Positions 27,451 to 37,504 are shown, counted from the first letter of the stretch. The stretch: 64,000 nt of DNA from Bacteroidetes bacterium MedPE-SWsnd-G1 (GCA_001874265.1 MPDD01000004.1:1-64000); one strand, 5' to 3'. Notes: generated from the letters alone by a model not told the origin. Made by a program: numbers and translations.

Positions 27451-28173
27451 TTAACGAACTAAAACTGTTTCTAAAATTTCCCAAACATTATTTGCTACAA
27501 TTTTTTGCCCTTCAATATTTGGATGTATACCGTCTCCAAGATTTAATTCAGCAATACCACCAACATCTTTCAATAGAAAAGGAATCAATTCGACTTTATT
27601 AATTTCTGCCAATTCATTAAACATAGTTCTAAATTCTTCTGTATAATCTTGTCCTAAATTAGGCGGTAATTGCATCCCTGCCAAAATAATTGAAGCTTTA
27701 GGATAGGTTTTACGAACCGTATTAATAATGGTCTGCAAATTCTCTCGTGTCTGCTTTAGTTGAATTCCTCTTAAACCATCATTCGCACCTAACTCAAGTA
27801 CAAAAACATCAACTTTTTGATTTAAAACCCATTCAATTCGGCCTAATCCACCTGATGATGTTTCTCCGCTTACTCCAGAATTAATAACCTTATAACTTAA
27901 TCCTAAAGAATCTATCTTAGATTGAATAATTGCTGGAAAAGCATTATTCGAGTCATCAAGGCCAAAACCTGCAGTTAAACTATCACCAAAAAATAAGATG
28001 GTTTTGTTTGTCTCTTCTGTTTCAACTGAGGTTTTATTTTCAGTTGCCTCTGAATTAGTTGGTTCTGTCTTTTTTGAGCTTTCACCACCACAAGAGATCA
28101 GTAATACAAGTATCAAAAAATAACGACACATTAACATAATTGGGAACTTAGGATACTTTAAAATCGAATTCAT
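27451..28173 (-). CDS. TesA-like SGNH arylesterase/lysophospholipase lipoprotein
   Basis: 240 residues. The lipobox LISC (Cys28) follows a hydrophobic stretch. Starts at residues 1, 13 or 15 are all possible, the later ones giving a more normal signal length. SGNH blocks: GDSLTAGFG (Ser), SGVSGETSSGG (Gly), LELGANDGLRG (Asn) and DGIHPN (Asp-His). It hydrolyses acyl esters at the envelope. It is divergent from the ABC exporter genes, the same arrangement as E. coli tesA and ybbA-ybbP. Confidence 0.9.
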   Translation of the reverse strand: MNSILKYPKFPIMLMCRYFLILVLLISCGGESSKKTEPTNSEATENKTSVETEETNKTILFFGDSLTAGFGLDDSNNAFPAIIQSKIDSLGLSYKVINSGVSGETSSGGLGRIEWVLNQKVDVFVLELGANDGLRGIQLKQTRENLQTIINTVRKTYPKASIILAGMQLPPNLGQDYTEEFRTMFNELAEINKVELIPFLLKDVGGIAELNLGDGIHPNIEGQKIVANNVWEILETVLVR

Positions 28174-28210
28174 TTGCTTAATTTGGTTCTTTTATATTTC
28201 AAAAAATAAC

Positions 28211-28900
28211 ATGTCAAAGATATTAAAGATTAATGGGCTAGAAAAAACTTATAAAAGTGGCTCAAAAACTATTACAGTATTACAAGATATTTCATTTGAA
28301 GTGGAGCAAGGTGAAACCTTTGCCATAATTGGTCCCTCTGGAAGTGGTAAAACAACGTTACTAGGTCTATGTGCAGGTTTGGATTACCCAGGTGAAGGTA
28401 CCGTAAAACTATGTGGGCAACAATTGCAGGATTTAAATGAAGATGAGCGCGCTAGTTTACGGAACGAGCACGTTGGATTTATTTTTCAAAATTTTCAATT
28501 ACTGCCTACACTAACAGCTCTTGAGAATGTGATGGTACCTTTGGAATTACAAGGAGACAAGAATGCGAAAGACGTGTCTCTAGAGTTATTAGAAAAAGTT
28601 GGGCTTAAAGATCGTGTAGATCATTATCCATCGCAATTATCAGGTGGTGAACAACAACGTGTAGCATTGGCCCGAGCATTTTCAAATAAACCAAATATTT
28701 TATTTGCTGACGAACCTACCGGGAATCTAGACGAAGAAACCGGTGAAAAGGTGATTCAATTACTATTTGAATTGAATAAAGAAGCAGGAACTACATTAAT
28801 CATAATTTCACATGATTTGGAATTAGCCAATAAAACACAACGGATTTTGCGATTAAAAGGAGGGAAGATATTAAGTAATGAAAAAACCGGAGTAGTTTGA
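28211..28900 (+). CDS. YbbA-type ABC transporter ATP-binding protein
   Basis: 229 residues. Walker [10 protein letters not shown] (41-49), Q-loop FIFQNFQ (about 90-96), signature LSGGEQQ (143-149), Walker [13 protein letters not shown] (163-174) and H-loop ISHD. It is of the MacB/LolD class that powers FtsX-type permeases. It overlaps the permease gene by 4 nt (TTGA). Confidence 0.93.
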   Translation: MSKILKINGLEKTYKSGSKTITVLQDISFEVEQGETFAIIGPSGSGKTTLLGLCAGLDYPGEGTVKLCGQQLQDLNEDERASLRNEHVGFIFQNFQLLPTLTALENVMVPLELQGDKNAKDVSLELLEKVGLKDRVDHYPSQLSGGEQQRVALARAFSNKPNILFADEPTGNLDEETGEKVIQLLFELNKEAGTTLIIISHDLELANKTQRILRLKGGKILSNEKTGVV

Positions 28901-31443
28901 AATCCAAAAAATCACAACCAAAAGTAGGAATGGCTTGGATTCTTAAAATGGCCTGGAGAGATGGAAAGGCGAGTAGTGGAAGGCTTCTTTTATTTATGGC
29001 CTCTATTATTTTGGGTATAGCCGCTGTGGTTTCCATTCAGTTGTTCAGCAGTAATCTTAAAGATAATATCCAACGGCAGTCTAAGTCCTTAATGGGTGCC
29101 GATTTTTTAATAGATTCAAATGACAAACCAACCGAGCGCGTAAAAGCTATTATAGATTCATTAGGAGGCGCTGATGCCACGGAGGTTACATTTTCATCTA
29201 TGGCTGCATTTCCTAAAAATGGGAGCGCAAGATTGGTCCGAGTACGTGGTCTTCAAGGTGGTTTCCCTTTATATGGTGATTTAACGACTGAACCCGAATC
29301 TGCAGGGAGCACTTATCAATCTTCTGGAGGTGCAGTGATTGACGCCACTATGCTTTTGCAATTTAATATCGACATTGGTGACTCCATTAAAATTGGAAAA
29401 ATTACCTTACCTATTGTAGGGAAATTGATAGCAATTCCAGGCTCTTCAGCAATAACAAGTGCGGTAGCACCTTCTGTACTAGTTCCTTTTGATTTGATTC
29501 CAGAAACAGAATTGTTACAAATGGGTAGTCGCAAGGAATATCAATATTATTTTAAAGCACCAGACGTAGATCTCAAACTACTAGACAAGAACGTAGATCC
29601 TATTTTAGATGCTGAAAATGCGGATATTGATACGCACGAAAGTACAAGTAGACAATTAGGAAGAAGATATGATAACTTTGGTAAATTTTTAAACCTAGCC
29701 GCCTTTATTGCATTACTGCTTGGTTGTATAGGTATTGCCAGTTCTGTGCATATTTACATAAAAGAAAAATTGGCATCAGTTGCTGTATTAAAATGCATTG
29801 GTGCTTCAAGAAAACAAACCTTCTTCATATTCTTGACACAAGTCATAGGCATGGGGCTTTTGGGTGGTATTATTGGTACTGTGTTAGGTGTGTTACTACA
29901 GGAAACCTTTCCATATATTTTAAAGGAATTCCTGCCGTTTGATGTAGAAGTTAGTATAACCGCACTACCATTAATTACCGGTGTTCTTTTAGGTGTACTT
30001 ATGTCTATTTTATTTGCACTTTTACCATTATTGAATACTTGGTATGTGACGCCGTTAGAAGTGTTACGTATGAGTAATAATGGTACCAAAAAACCGAAAA
30101 GAGCTAGAATATATACCTTCACTGCAATATTGGTTTTTGTTTATGGGTTCTCATTTTTATTGTTACGAAATTCTACACAAGCCTTAGGTTTTATAATGGC
30201 TGTGGTTATTACATTTTCTATTCTAGCTGGTATTGCCATACTTTCAATGAAAATTATCAAACGCTTTTTTCCAACTCAATGGGGTTTTACGTCTCGTCAA
30301 AGTCTTTTAAATTTATTTAGGCCTAATAATCAGACAATGGTATTACTGCTGTCGATAGGCTTAGGTACATTTTTAATAAGCACTTTATATTTTACCAAGG
30401 ATATACTGTTATCTAAAACCCAATTGTCAAGTACAGGTAACAATGCCAATATTATTCTGCTCGATGTACAAACAGAGCAAAAGGAGGCGGTCGTGCAGTC
30501 TGTTGCGAATCAAGATCTAAAGGTTATTGACAAACTCTCATTGGTAACAATGCGCATACAGAGCATTAATGGAATATTATCCAATGATATTAGAAAAGAT
30601 ACAGCTTCAACTGTAAATCAATGGGTTTTGAACCATGAGTTCCGAACTACGTATAGAGACTCACTAATTGCCTCGGAAACAATTGTAGAAGGGGAGTGGC
30701 AACCTACACTAGAAAGTGGTGAAGATGTTATCATTTCTATTTCAGAAGATTTGGCAGAAAACGCAAATTTAAGCATCAATGATAAAATTGTTTTTAATGT
30801 ACAAGGCGTACTTATGGAAACAACTGTTGGAAGTATACGCCAAGTAGATTGGGCACGTATGCAACTTAATTTTATGGTTGTTTTTCCTGCAGGCGTTTTG
30901 GAAAAAGCCCCGCAATTTCATGTAATAACCGCATATGTGCCAGATGCAGAAAGTTCTGCTTCGTTACAACGCGATTTGGTGGCTTCGTTTCCTAATGTTT
31001 CGGTCATTGATTTACGTCAAATCTATAGCGTTATAGAAGATGTATTAACCAAGGTGTCTTGGGTTATTAATTTCATGGCATTTTTTAGCATTCTAACAGG
31101 TATTATTGTTCTTATTGGTTCTGTTCGCACTAGCAAATATCAGCGTATTAAAGAGAGTGTATTGCTTCGGACTATGGGCGCTAAAAGCCCTCAAATTCTT
31201 AAAATTTCTGCGCTTGAATATTTCTATTTAGGTATTTTAGGCAGTCTAATGGGTATCTTATTATCACTTATTGGAAGTCAATTATTAGCTACATTTCTTT
31301 TTAATGAGCCCTTTGTACCTTCTGGTATCCCATTCTTGGTGTTTTTACCAGGAATTACGTTACTGGTATTAATGATTGGACTCTTTAACATAAGAAGTGT
31401 GTTAAGCAGTCCGCCATTAGAAGTACTAAGAAAAGAAGTTTAA
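28897..31443 (+). CDS. YbbP-type FtsX-like ABC permease
   Basis: 848 residues with the double-FtsX layout of YbbP: an N-terminal helix (LLLFMASIILGIAAVVSIQ), a large periplasmic domain, three helices (about 260-380), further helices around 405-510, a second periplasmic domain and a final FtsX block (about 710-840) ending PPLEVLRKEV. The start is TTG, overlapping the ATPase stop; ATG 28930 (MAWILKMAW) is an alternative. It probably extracts lipids or lipid-linked molecules from the inner membrane. The TesA-like lipase next door may act on the same material. Confidence 0.9.
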   Translation: MKSKKSQPKVGMAWILKMAWRDGKASSGRLLLFMASIILGIAAVVSIQLFSSNLKDNIQRQSKSLMGADFLIDSNDKPTERVKAIIDSLGGADATEVTFSSMAAFPKNGSARLVRVRGLQGGFPLYGDLTTEPESAGSTYQSSGGAVIDATMLLQFNIDIGDSIKIGKITLPIVGKLIAIPGSSAITSAVAPSVLVPFDLIPETELLQMGSRKEYQYYFKAPDVDLKLLDKNVDPILDAENADIDTHESTSRQLGRRYDNFGKFLNLAAFIALLLGCIGIASSVHIYIKEKLASVAVLKCIGASRKQTFFIFLTQVIGMGLLGGIIGTVLGVLLQETFPYILKEFLPFDVEVSITALPLITGVLLGVLMSILFALLPLLNTWYVTPLEVLRMSNNGTKKPKRARIYTFTAILVFVYGFSFLLLRNSTQALGFIMAVVITFSILAGIAILSMKIIKRFFPTQWGFTSRQSLLNLFRPNNQTMVLLLSIGLGTFLISTLYFTKDILLSKTQLSSTGNNANIILLDVQTEQKEAVVQSVANQDLKVIDKLSLVTMRIQSINGILSNDIRKDTASTVNQWVLNHEFRTTYRDSLIASETIVEGEWQPTLESGEDVIISISEDLAENANLSINDKIVFNVQGVLMETTVGSIRQVDWARMQLNFMVVFPAGVLEKAPQFHVITAYVPDAESSASLQRDLVASFPNVSVIDLRQIYSVIEDVLTKVSWVINFMAFFSILTGIIVLIGSVRTSKYQRIKESVLLRTMGAKSPQILKISALEYFYLGILGSLMGILLSLIGSQLLATFLFNEPFVPSGIPFLVFLPGITLLVLMIGLFNIRSVLSSPPLEVLRKEV

Positions 31444-31481
31444 TCTTTTAAATGTTATTTTTTTTTCTTAAAAATAGTTCA

Positions 31482-31997
31482 ATGATTAAAATTAAATTGG
31501 CCACACTATTAGATACAACAGTTCTAGCACAGTTAGGAAGAGTAACATGGGAAGAATCTCATGGTCAATATATAGACGATAAAAACAATCTGTTAGAATA
31601 CCTTGATAAGAACTTTTCAGTTTCTAAAACGAAGCAAGAGATACAAAACCCTAAGAAATTTTTCTATATAATTTATGCTGATGAAATTCCTGCTGGATAT
31701 GCAAAAATAATTGTAAATGAAAACCAAGAAAATATTGCCTCAAATAACAATTGTCACCTTGAAAGGATCTTCATTCAAAAAGAATTTATTCCGTTAAAAA
31801 TTGGACAACAACTGCTATTTTTTATTCAAGAAAGAGCCAAAGAACTAAAATTGGATACCATCTGGCTTTCTGTTTATGTAAAAAATAAAAGAGCCATTAG
31901 ATTCTACGAGAAAAATGAATTTGAAAATGTTGGAAGTCTAAATTTTAAAGTAAATGGAGTGCCATATGAAAATATTGTATTCTCTAAAGGCTTATAG
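31482..31997 (+). CDS. GNAT-family N-acetyltransferase
   Basis: About 171 residues from ATG 31482 (MIKIKLATLLDT); the frame extends upstream to 31452, but that adds a poor Leu/Phe-rich prefix. The GNAT fold is visible in GYAKIIV, HLERIFIQKEFIPLKIGQQLLFFI (acetyl-CoA loop with an imperfect Q/RxxGxG/A) and VYVKNKRAIRFYEKNEF. The acceptor substrate is unknown. It lies 38 nt downstream of the permease gene. Confidence 0.82.
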   Translation: MIKIKLATLLDTTVLAQLGRVTWEESHGQYIDDKNNLLEYLDKNFSVSKTKQEIQNPKKFFYIIYADEIPAGYAKIIVNENQENIASNNNCHLERIFIQKEFIPLKIGQQLLFFIQERAKELKLDTIWLSVYVKNKRAIRFYEKNEFENVGSLNFKVNGVPYENIVFSKGL

Positions 31998-32564
31998 AAG
32001 AATACTAGTTGTTCCATATGTTTATATTATAATGACTAATTATAGGTACAAATGATTTTGAACTAAAATCTCTAATCGCTGAGAAATGTGAAATCATTAG
32101 CGACTGATAAAGAGCAAATAATTTTACATTCTTGAGCACGTAATAAAATAACCAAGGCGCGATAAATCGCGTATTTGAAATTTTATTGATAGTTGTACGT
32201 AATATTGATTTTATACGAATGTCTAAATTTTACTTTTTTAGGAATTTTAAATAACCCAAGTACTGCATTTCTATATGAATGAATAAAGCCTCTGGGATAT
32301 TCACACATAATATAGAATTATAGCTATTAAATAGAAACGGAAACTTCAAAGCCGTAATTGCTTTTAACATAATTGTTGACGATATTGACCTAAAGGCACT
32401 ATATCTACAATTATGTATAAATAGCCTGAAATACGGCTATACAGCAATTACTATGTATTTGTACTATAATTTATATTATGTTAAATAGAGTTTTTTAATG
32501 CAGGTATTGATTAATACATTTCATACTACTCCAACAACAATTTACAATAGTCTATTTTTGCTGT
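31998..32564. other. 567-nt gene-free stretch
   Basis: No convincing ORF on either strand. It contains CGCGAT-AA-ATCGCG near 32159-32172 and a nested inverted-repeat region at 32350-32451, listed separately. Multiple stops occur in all frames, and I found no recognisable protein remnant. The last 12 nt carry TATTTTTG (32553-32560), ending 4 nt before the MFS gene ATG. Confidence 0.6.
32350..32451. repeat. Nested inverted repeats, possible structured RNA
   Basis: ACATAATTGT (32367-32376) pairs perfectly with ACAATTATGT (32407-32416), and inside it GATAT (32381-32385) pairs with ATATC (32401-32405). Outside it AGCCGTA (32350-32356) matches TACGGCT (32432-32438), and GTAATTGC (32354-32361) matches GCAATTAC (32444-32451). 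The outer two pairings partly exclude each other, so alternative folds are possible. Whether it is transcribed is unknown. Confidence 0.45.
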
Positions 32565-33764
32565 ATGCAAAAATCTAAAAGTTCTCAATTCGAATTTATC
32601 GCTTTAATGGCATCACTAATGGCTATTGTTGCTTTAGCAATTGATGCATTATTACCCGCTTTAGACATCATTGGAAAAGATATTGGAACTACTTCATTAA
32701 GTGATAATCAGTTATTGATTACCATGATATTTCTTGGTTTAGGTGTTGGATCCTTAATTTTTGGTCCTCTGTCTGATAGCCTTGGACGAAAACCCATTGT
32801 TTATGTCGGATTAGGACTTTTTGTCATGGCCAGTATCATTTGCATCTATGCAGAAGATTTGAACACAATGGTTTTTGGTAGAATTCTACAAGGTATCGCT
32901 CTTTCCGCTCCCAGAACTATAAGTATAGCTATAATTAGAGATAGTTATGAGGGTGATTATATGGCCCGTATCATGTCGTTTGTAACTGTAATATTTTTAT
33001 TAATTCCTATTGTGGCTCCTGCTTTTGGAAAGTTTATTCTTGATCTTTATAACTGGGAAGCCATTTTCTATGTACAAATTGTATTTGCCTTACTCGCCGG
33101 GATTTGGTTTTATAAACGGCAGGAAGAAACACTAAACAAACCCAATAGAATTCGATTTACAACTTCGCTATTCGTTGAAGGCACAAAAGAATTGATAAAA
33201 TTTAAAACTACTATTGGCTATACTTTAATTTCTGGTTTTATAACAGGCTCTTTTATGGTGTATTTAAGTACATCGCAACAAATATTTGAATTGCAATATG
33301 GCTTATCTGAAGAGTTTCCGTATATCTTCGCAGGTTTGGCTATTTCTGTAGGTTTGGCAACATTTTTAAACGGTACTTGGGTACTTAAATTTGGGATGCG
33401 TAGGCTGGTAAACTGGGCCATGCTCGGCTTTTTAGGTATTTCATTGTTATATGTTATCATTTTCTTCGGTAAGCAGAATCCACCAATTGAAGTAGTTTTA
33501 ACATTCTTCGGTTTACAATTCTTTGCAATAGGTTTTTTATTTGGAAACCTGCGTTCTTTAGCAATGCAACCTGTTGGTCATATTGCAGGGATTGCTGCTG
33601 CAATTACCGGATTTATATCTACAATGATGGCAGTACCAATTAGCGCACTTATTGGCATGTTTGTAATTGACTCAGTCATGCCTTTGTTTATCGGATTTTT
33701 CATTTTTAGCCTTATTTCGACTGGGATTCTTTTTTATTTAGGAGCCTTTAAAAAACCTATTTAA
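32565..33764 (+). CDS. Bcr/CflA-type MFS multidrug efflux transporter
   Basis: 399 residues, 12 membrane helices. The conserved loop GPLSDSLGRKP (about 66-76) and ALAIDALLPALDIIG in helix 1 are typical of the Bcr/CflA group. It is an inner-membrane proton-driven exporter of drugs or metabolites. Start: ATG directly after TATTTTTG with a 4-nt gap, so a leader of normal length seems absent. Downstream is a weak hairpin. Confidence 0.9.
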   Translation: MQKSKSSQFEFIALMASLMAIVALAIDALLPALDIIGKDIGTTSLSDNQLLITMIFLGLGVGSLIFGPLSDSLGRKPIVYVGLGLFVMASIICIYAEDLNTMVFGRILQGIALSAPRTISIAIIRDSYEGDYMARIMSFVTVIFLLIPIVAPAFGKFILDLYNWEAIFYVQIVFALLAGIWFYKRQEETLNKPNRIRFTTSLFVEGTKELIKFKTTIGYTLISGFITGSFMVYLSTSQQIFELQYGLSEEFPYIFAGLAISVGLATFLNGTWVLKFGMRRLVNWAMLGFLGISLLYVIIFFGKQNPPIEVVLTFFGLQFFAIGFLFGNLRSLAMQPVGHIAGIAAAITGFISTMMAVPISALIGMFVIDSVMPLFIGFFIFSLISTGILFYLGAFKKPI

Positions 33765-33767
33765 AAA

Positions 33768-33790
33768 AAGCAACCCTTTGTGGATTGCTT
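33768..33790 (+). terminator. Weak terminator after the MFS gene
   Basis: AAGCAACCC and GGATTGCTT pair with one mismatch around a 5-nt loop, followed by CTTTGTTTTATTT. The A-rich left flank could make it work on both strands. Confidence 0.45.
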
Positions 33791-33827
33791 CTTTGTTTTA
33801 TTTGCTAAATTTTCTATTTGAAGAAAA

Positions 33828-34226
33828 TTATTTTAAAATATTTTCAGAGTCGTACACCACTACTTTTTCCCAAAGTTTCGATGATTCTTCTATAAATTTT
33901 AGATGCCCTTCTTCTACCTGGTATTTGTCTTGCATTTCCTTATTTTCAAAAGTCAGCATTAAACAATAAGTGTAAGAATTATCAATAACACCGCGGTCTG
34001 TAGCCGCTGGCGTACCCAGATGTTTTGTCTGAATAAACTCAGAATTATTGATAAAAGTGGTCAATGATTTCTCAAATTCCGCTCTTTCTTTTTGGTTCTC
34101 TGGGTTGTTAAGCCAGAAGTAAACTACATGTGCAAAACTGCCTTGTTCCATTTTTTTTGTAAGGTTTTGACTTGAACAACTACTTATAGAAGTAATTATT
34201 ATTATTGTTAGAATTAATTTATTCAT
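33828..34226 (-). CDS. Dabb-family (stress-responsive A/B barrel) lipoprotein
   Basis: 132 residues with lipobox ISSC (Cys17). The body is the Dabb ferredoxin-like barrel: FAHVVYFWLNNPENQKERAEFEKSL at the start and YCLMLTFENKEMQDKYQVEEGHLKFIEESSKLWEKVVVYD at the end. Dabb domains dimerise, and a few are enzymes (for example olivetolic acid cyclase), but most are uncharacterised. A lipoprotein form places it in the periplasm. It lies downstream of the leu operon terminator. Confidence 0.85.
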   Translation of the reverse strand: MNKLILTIIIITSISSCSSQNLTKKMEQGSFAHVVYFWLNNPENQKERAEFEKSLTTFINNSEFIQTKHLGTPAATDRGVIDNSYTYCLMLTFENKEMQDKYQVEEGHLKFIEESSKLWEKVVVYDSENILK

Positions 34227-34230
34227 TAGA

Positions 34231-34262
34231 AAAGGATTTAGTACAAATGTACTAAATCCTTT
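34231..34262. terminator. Terminator hairpin downstream of the leu operon
   Basis: Perfect 15-bp arms (34231-34245 and 34248-34262) around AA, with core GGATTTAGTAC. On the minus strand it follows leuB and ends in TTTTC. On the plus strand it has a longer T-run, so it may work in both directions. Confidence 0.85.
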
Positions 34263-34283
34263 TTTTTATAAATCTAATATTGT

Positions 34284-35339
34284 TTAGATATTAGAAGCCA
34301 ACCAATCACCTACTTCAGAAGTACCATAAGACTTTCCTCCTTCGGCTAAATCTTCCGTAACATGTCCAGCTGCAAGGGCTGCATTAACAGCCTCTCTTAT
34401 CGCTTTTCCTTCTGCTTGTAAACCAAAGTTCTCAAACATCATTGCTGCAGATAGTACTGTAGCCATAGGGTTTGCAATATTTAATCCTGTTGCCTGTGGG
34501 TAAGATCCATGAATAGGCTCAAATAAAGCAATATCAGCACCCATTGACGCTGAAGGCATTAATCCCATAGATCCAGAAATAACAGAAGCCTCATCGGTTA
34601 AAATATCTCCAAATAAATTCTCAGTGATCAGTACATCATAAGAATTTGGCCATTGTACTAAACGCATAGCAACAGCATCTACAAACTCATAAGATACTTC
34701 CACTTCAGGATAGTCTTTTTCCATTGCTTGCACCGTTTCTCTCCACAATCTTGAAGTTTCCAATACATTTGCTTTATCTACACAACACAATTTCTTTGAA
34801 CGTGTCATAGCCAATTCAAATCCTTTTTTAGCCAAACGCTGAACTTCTGCCCTTGTGTACACACAATTATCAAAGGCTGTTTCTCCACCGTCTCTTCTCC
34901 CCTTTTCTCCAAAGTAGATTCCACCTGTTAATTCACGTAAAAACACTAAATCCGTTCCTTCTATTCGATCTCTTTTTAAAGGAGATTTATCTAATAATGA
35001 AGGGAAAGTAAATGTTGGTCTTACATTGGCAAACAAACCTAGTTTCTTACGCATTTTAAGCAATCCTTGTTCTGGTCTTACCTTTGCGCTAGGGTCATTA
35101 TCAAATTTTGGGTGTCCTATAGCACCAAACAATACAGCATCTGCATTTGCACAAACTTCATGTGTTTCATCTGGATATGGCTCCCCCACTGCATCAATAG
35201 CAGCAGCACCTGTTAAAGCAGGTTTCCATGTAATTTCATGTCCAAATTTTGAAGCTACTGCATCACTCACTTTTACAGCCTGATCAATAACCTCTGGTCC
35301 TATTCCGTCTCCCGCTAAAAGGGCAATATTTAATTTCAT
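34284..35339 (-). CDS. leuB: 3-isopropylmalate dehydrogenase
   Basis: 351 residues. LLAGDGIGPEV at the N-terminus, the substrate-binding RPEQGLLKMRKKLGLFANVRP, ELTGGIYFGEKGRR and the metal/NAD region ENLFGDILTDEASVISGSMGLMPSAS...FEPIHGS. It oxidatively decarboxylates 3-isopropylmalate to 2-oxoisocaproate using NAD+. It is the last gene of the leuC-leuD-leuA-like-leuB operon, 13 nt after the preceding gene. Confidence 0.95.
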   Translation of the reverse strand: MKLNIALLAGDGIGPEVIDQAVKVSDAVASKFGHEITWKPALTGAAAIDAVGEPYPDETHEVCANADAVLFGAIGHPKFDNDPSAKVRPEQGLLKMRKKLGLFANVRPTFTFPSLLDKSPLKRDRIEGTDLVFLRELTGGIYFGEKGRRDGGETAFDNCVYTRAEVQRLAKKGFELAMTRSKKLCCVDKANVLETSRLWRETVQAMEKDYPEVEVSYEFVDAVAMRLVQWPNSYDVLITENLFGDILTDEASVISGSMGLMPSASMGADIALFEPIHGSYPQATGLNIANPMATVLSAAMMFENFGLQAEGKAIREAVNAALAAGHVTEDLAEGGKSYGTSEVGDWLASNI

Positions 35340-35352
35340 CTTTAATATTTTA

Positions 35353-36867
35353 TTATATAATGTTCAACATTTTCTCTGTGGCCTTTATTGCAGATACCGT
35401 TTGATCTGAATCTAAGCCACGTGTTTTAAATTGTTCTCCGTTTTGCCAAGTGATAATAGTTTCACATAAAGCATCCGAACTACTACCTGGTGGTATTCTA
35501 ACCGCATAATCTATCAGTTTAGGTAACTCCAAATCTTTACGCTTATACACTTTTTTTATTGCATTCATAAAGGCATCAAATTGTCCATCTCCTTGTGCAT
35601 GTTCTTCAAATGATTCTCCATCAATAGTAATAGACACCGTTGTAGAAGGATTTAAACCTTTAGAATGCGTTAACACATATGAATTTATAAATACAGTTTC
35701 TTTTATTAAACTGCTGTCTAAAACATCAGAAATGATATAAGGCAAGTCTTCTTTAGTAACAAGCTGTTTTTTATCTCCTAATTCTATAATTCGTTGTGTA
35801 ACTTTTTTTAAATCATCATCGTTTAAATGAAGTCCTAATTCTTGTAAGTTTTTTTGAATATTTGCTTTACCTGAAGACTTCCCTAATGCATATTTACGTT
35901 TTCTGCCAAATCGCTCTGGAAGTAAATCGTTAAAATAAAGGTTGTTTTTATTGTCTCCATCAGCATGTATTCCTGCGGTTTGCGTAAACACATTATCACC
36001 AACTACAGGTTTGTTAACCGGTATTCTAAATCCAGAGAACGTTTCTACCAATTTACTTACCGTATTTAACGCCTTTTCATTGACACCAATCTCAACTTCT
36101 GGCATAAAGTCTTTTAAAACTGCAACAACGCTTGCTAATGGAGCGTTACCTGCACGTTCTCCCATACCGTTAATAGTTAAGTGTAATCCATCTATACCTG
36201 CTTCTACAGCATTGATCGCATTGGCTACACTTAAATCATAATCATTATGTGCATGAAAGTCGAAATGCAATTCAGGGTACTTTGCTCTGATTTCTGAAAC
36301 AAAAGCCAAAGATTCCGCCGGTGCCAATACACCCAGCGTATCGGGTAACATTATGCGCTTTACAGGTTGCGTTGCTAAGAAAGCTAAAAAATCAAAAACA
36401 TATTCCTTCGAATTACGCATTCCGTTACTCCAATCTTCTAAATATACATTGGTGTCAATTCCGTTTTTTGAAGCCTCTGTAATTGACTTTTCTATTTCTT
36501 TAAAGTGCTGTTCTTTAGTCTTTTTAAGTTGGTGAGTTAAATGATTTAATGAACCTTTTGTAAGCAGGTTCTGAACCTTCGCTCCTGCCCTTTTCATCCA
36601 ATCAATAGAAATGCCGTTATCCACAAAAGTCAATACTTCAATAGCCTCTAAAAAATCATTTTCAGCAGCCCAATCAGTTACACTTTTAACTGCTTGAAAC
36701 TCGCCTTCTGATACTCTTGCAGAAGCAATCTCTATCCGATCAACTTTTAATTCTTCTAATAAAAGTTTCGCAATTGTTAACTTTTCTGAAGCAGAAAACG
36801 ACACACCCGAGGTTTGTTCACCATCGCGCAGTGTCGTATCCATAATTTCTATACTCTTCACACCCAT
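35353..36867 (-). CDS. 2-isopropylmalate synthase/citramalate synthase-family enzyme
   Basis: 504 residues. HMG-CoA lyase-like barrel with DTTLRDGEQTSGV (catalytic metal and Arg), HAHNDYDLSVANA and GERAGNAPLASV, then a C-terminal regulatory LeuA dimer domain (about 385-500) ending in the DSDQTVSAIKATEKM motif. The operon position says it supplies 2-isopropylmalate, but its length and N-terminal sequence also resemble citramalate synthases, so acetyl-CoA plus pyruvate is an alternative reaction. An allosteric domain implies feedback by leucine or isoleucine. Confidence 0.82.
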   Translation of the reverse strand: MGVKSIEIMDTTLRDGEQTSGVSFSASEKLTIAKLLLEELKVDRIEIASARVSEGEFQAVKSVTDWAAENDFLEAIEVLTFVDNGISIDWMKRAGAKVQNLLTKGSLNHLTHQLKKTKEQHFKEIEKSITEASKNGIDTNVYLEDWSNGMRNSKEYVFDFLAFLATQPVKRIMLPDTLGVLAPAESLAFVSEIRAKYPELHFDFHAHNDYDLSVANAINAVEAGIDGLHLTINGMGERAGNAPLASVVAVLKDFMPEVEIGVNEKALNTVSKLVETFSGFRIPVNKPVVGDNVFTQTAGIHADGDNKNNLYFNDLLPERFGRKRKYALGKSSGKANIQKNLQELGLHLNDDDLKKVTQRIIELGDKKQLVTKEDLPYIISDVLDSSLIKETVFINSYVLTHSKGLNPSTTVSITIDGESFEEHAQGDGQFDAFMNAIKKVYKRKDLELPKLIDYAVRIPPGSSSDALCETIITWQNGEQFKTRGLDSDQTVSAIKATEKMLNII

Positions 36868-36876
36868 AAAATTAGT

Positions 36877-37473
36877 TTAGAACGGACGTGTTGTAGCAAA
36901 ATCTTCTATATCTGATTTTATATTTTGCAAATAGTCAATATCATCAAATCCGTTTAACATGTTCTCTTTTTTATATCCGTTTATATCAAAAGATTCACTG
37001 TTACCTGTAGCGGAATTTGTTATTGTTTGCGCTTCTAAATCAATTGTCAACTCCGTATTTGGATTGTCATAAATAGATTTAAAAATTTCATCTGCAAATT
37101 CAGGTGAAACTTGAACTGGTAATACACCAACATTCAAACAGTTATTTTTAAAAATATCTGCAAAAAATGATGAAACAACACATCTAAATCCGTAATCATA
37201 TACCGACCAAGCAGCGTGTTCTCTAGAAGAACCAGAACCAAAGTTCATCCCTCCTACTAGTATTTTTCCACTATAAATTGGATTGTTTAATACAAAATCT
37301 TCTTTTGGAGTATTGTCTCCATTGTATCTCCAATCTCTGAATAAATTATCTCCAAACCCCTTACGCTCTGTTGCTTTTAAGAAACGAGCTGGAATTATTT
37401 GATCTGTATCTACGTTCTCAATTGGCAATGGAACTGCTGTAGATGTTAATGTTGTAAATTTATCGTAAGCCAT
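36877..37473 (-). CDS. leuD: 3-isopropylmalate dehydratase small subunit
   Basis: 198 residues, the aconitase swivel domain. IENVDTDQIIPARFLK at about 19-34 and GGMNFGSGSSREHAAWSVYDYGFRCVVSSFFADIFKNN at about 73-110 are the active-site loops. It pairs with LeuC to isomerise 2- to 3-isopropylmalate. It lies 31 nt downstream of leuC and 9 nt from the synthase gene. Confidence 0.95.
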   Translation of the reverse strand: MAYDKFTTLTSTAVPLPIENVDTDQIIPARFLKATERKGFGDNLFRDWRYNGDNTPKEDFVLNNPIYSGKILVGGMNFGSGSSREHAAWSVYDYGFRCVVSSFFADIFKNNCLNVGVLPVQVSPEFADEIFKSIYDNPNTELTIDLEAQTITNSATGNSESFDINGYKKENMLNGFDDIDYLQNIKSDIEDFATTRPF

Positions 37474-37504
37474 AATTTTTTCTAATTAAAATGTGAACAA
37501 TTGA

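Noticed and set aside
31998-32564. Degraded transposase or other pseudogene in the gap
   Set aside because: I could not recognise any protein family in six frames, and stops are frequent; only inverted repeats are supportable.
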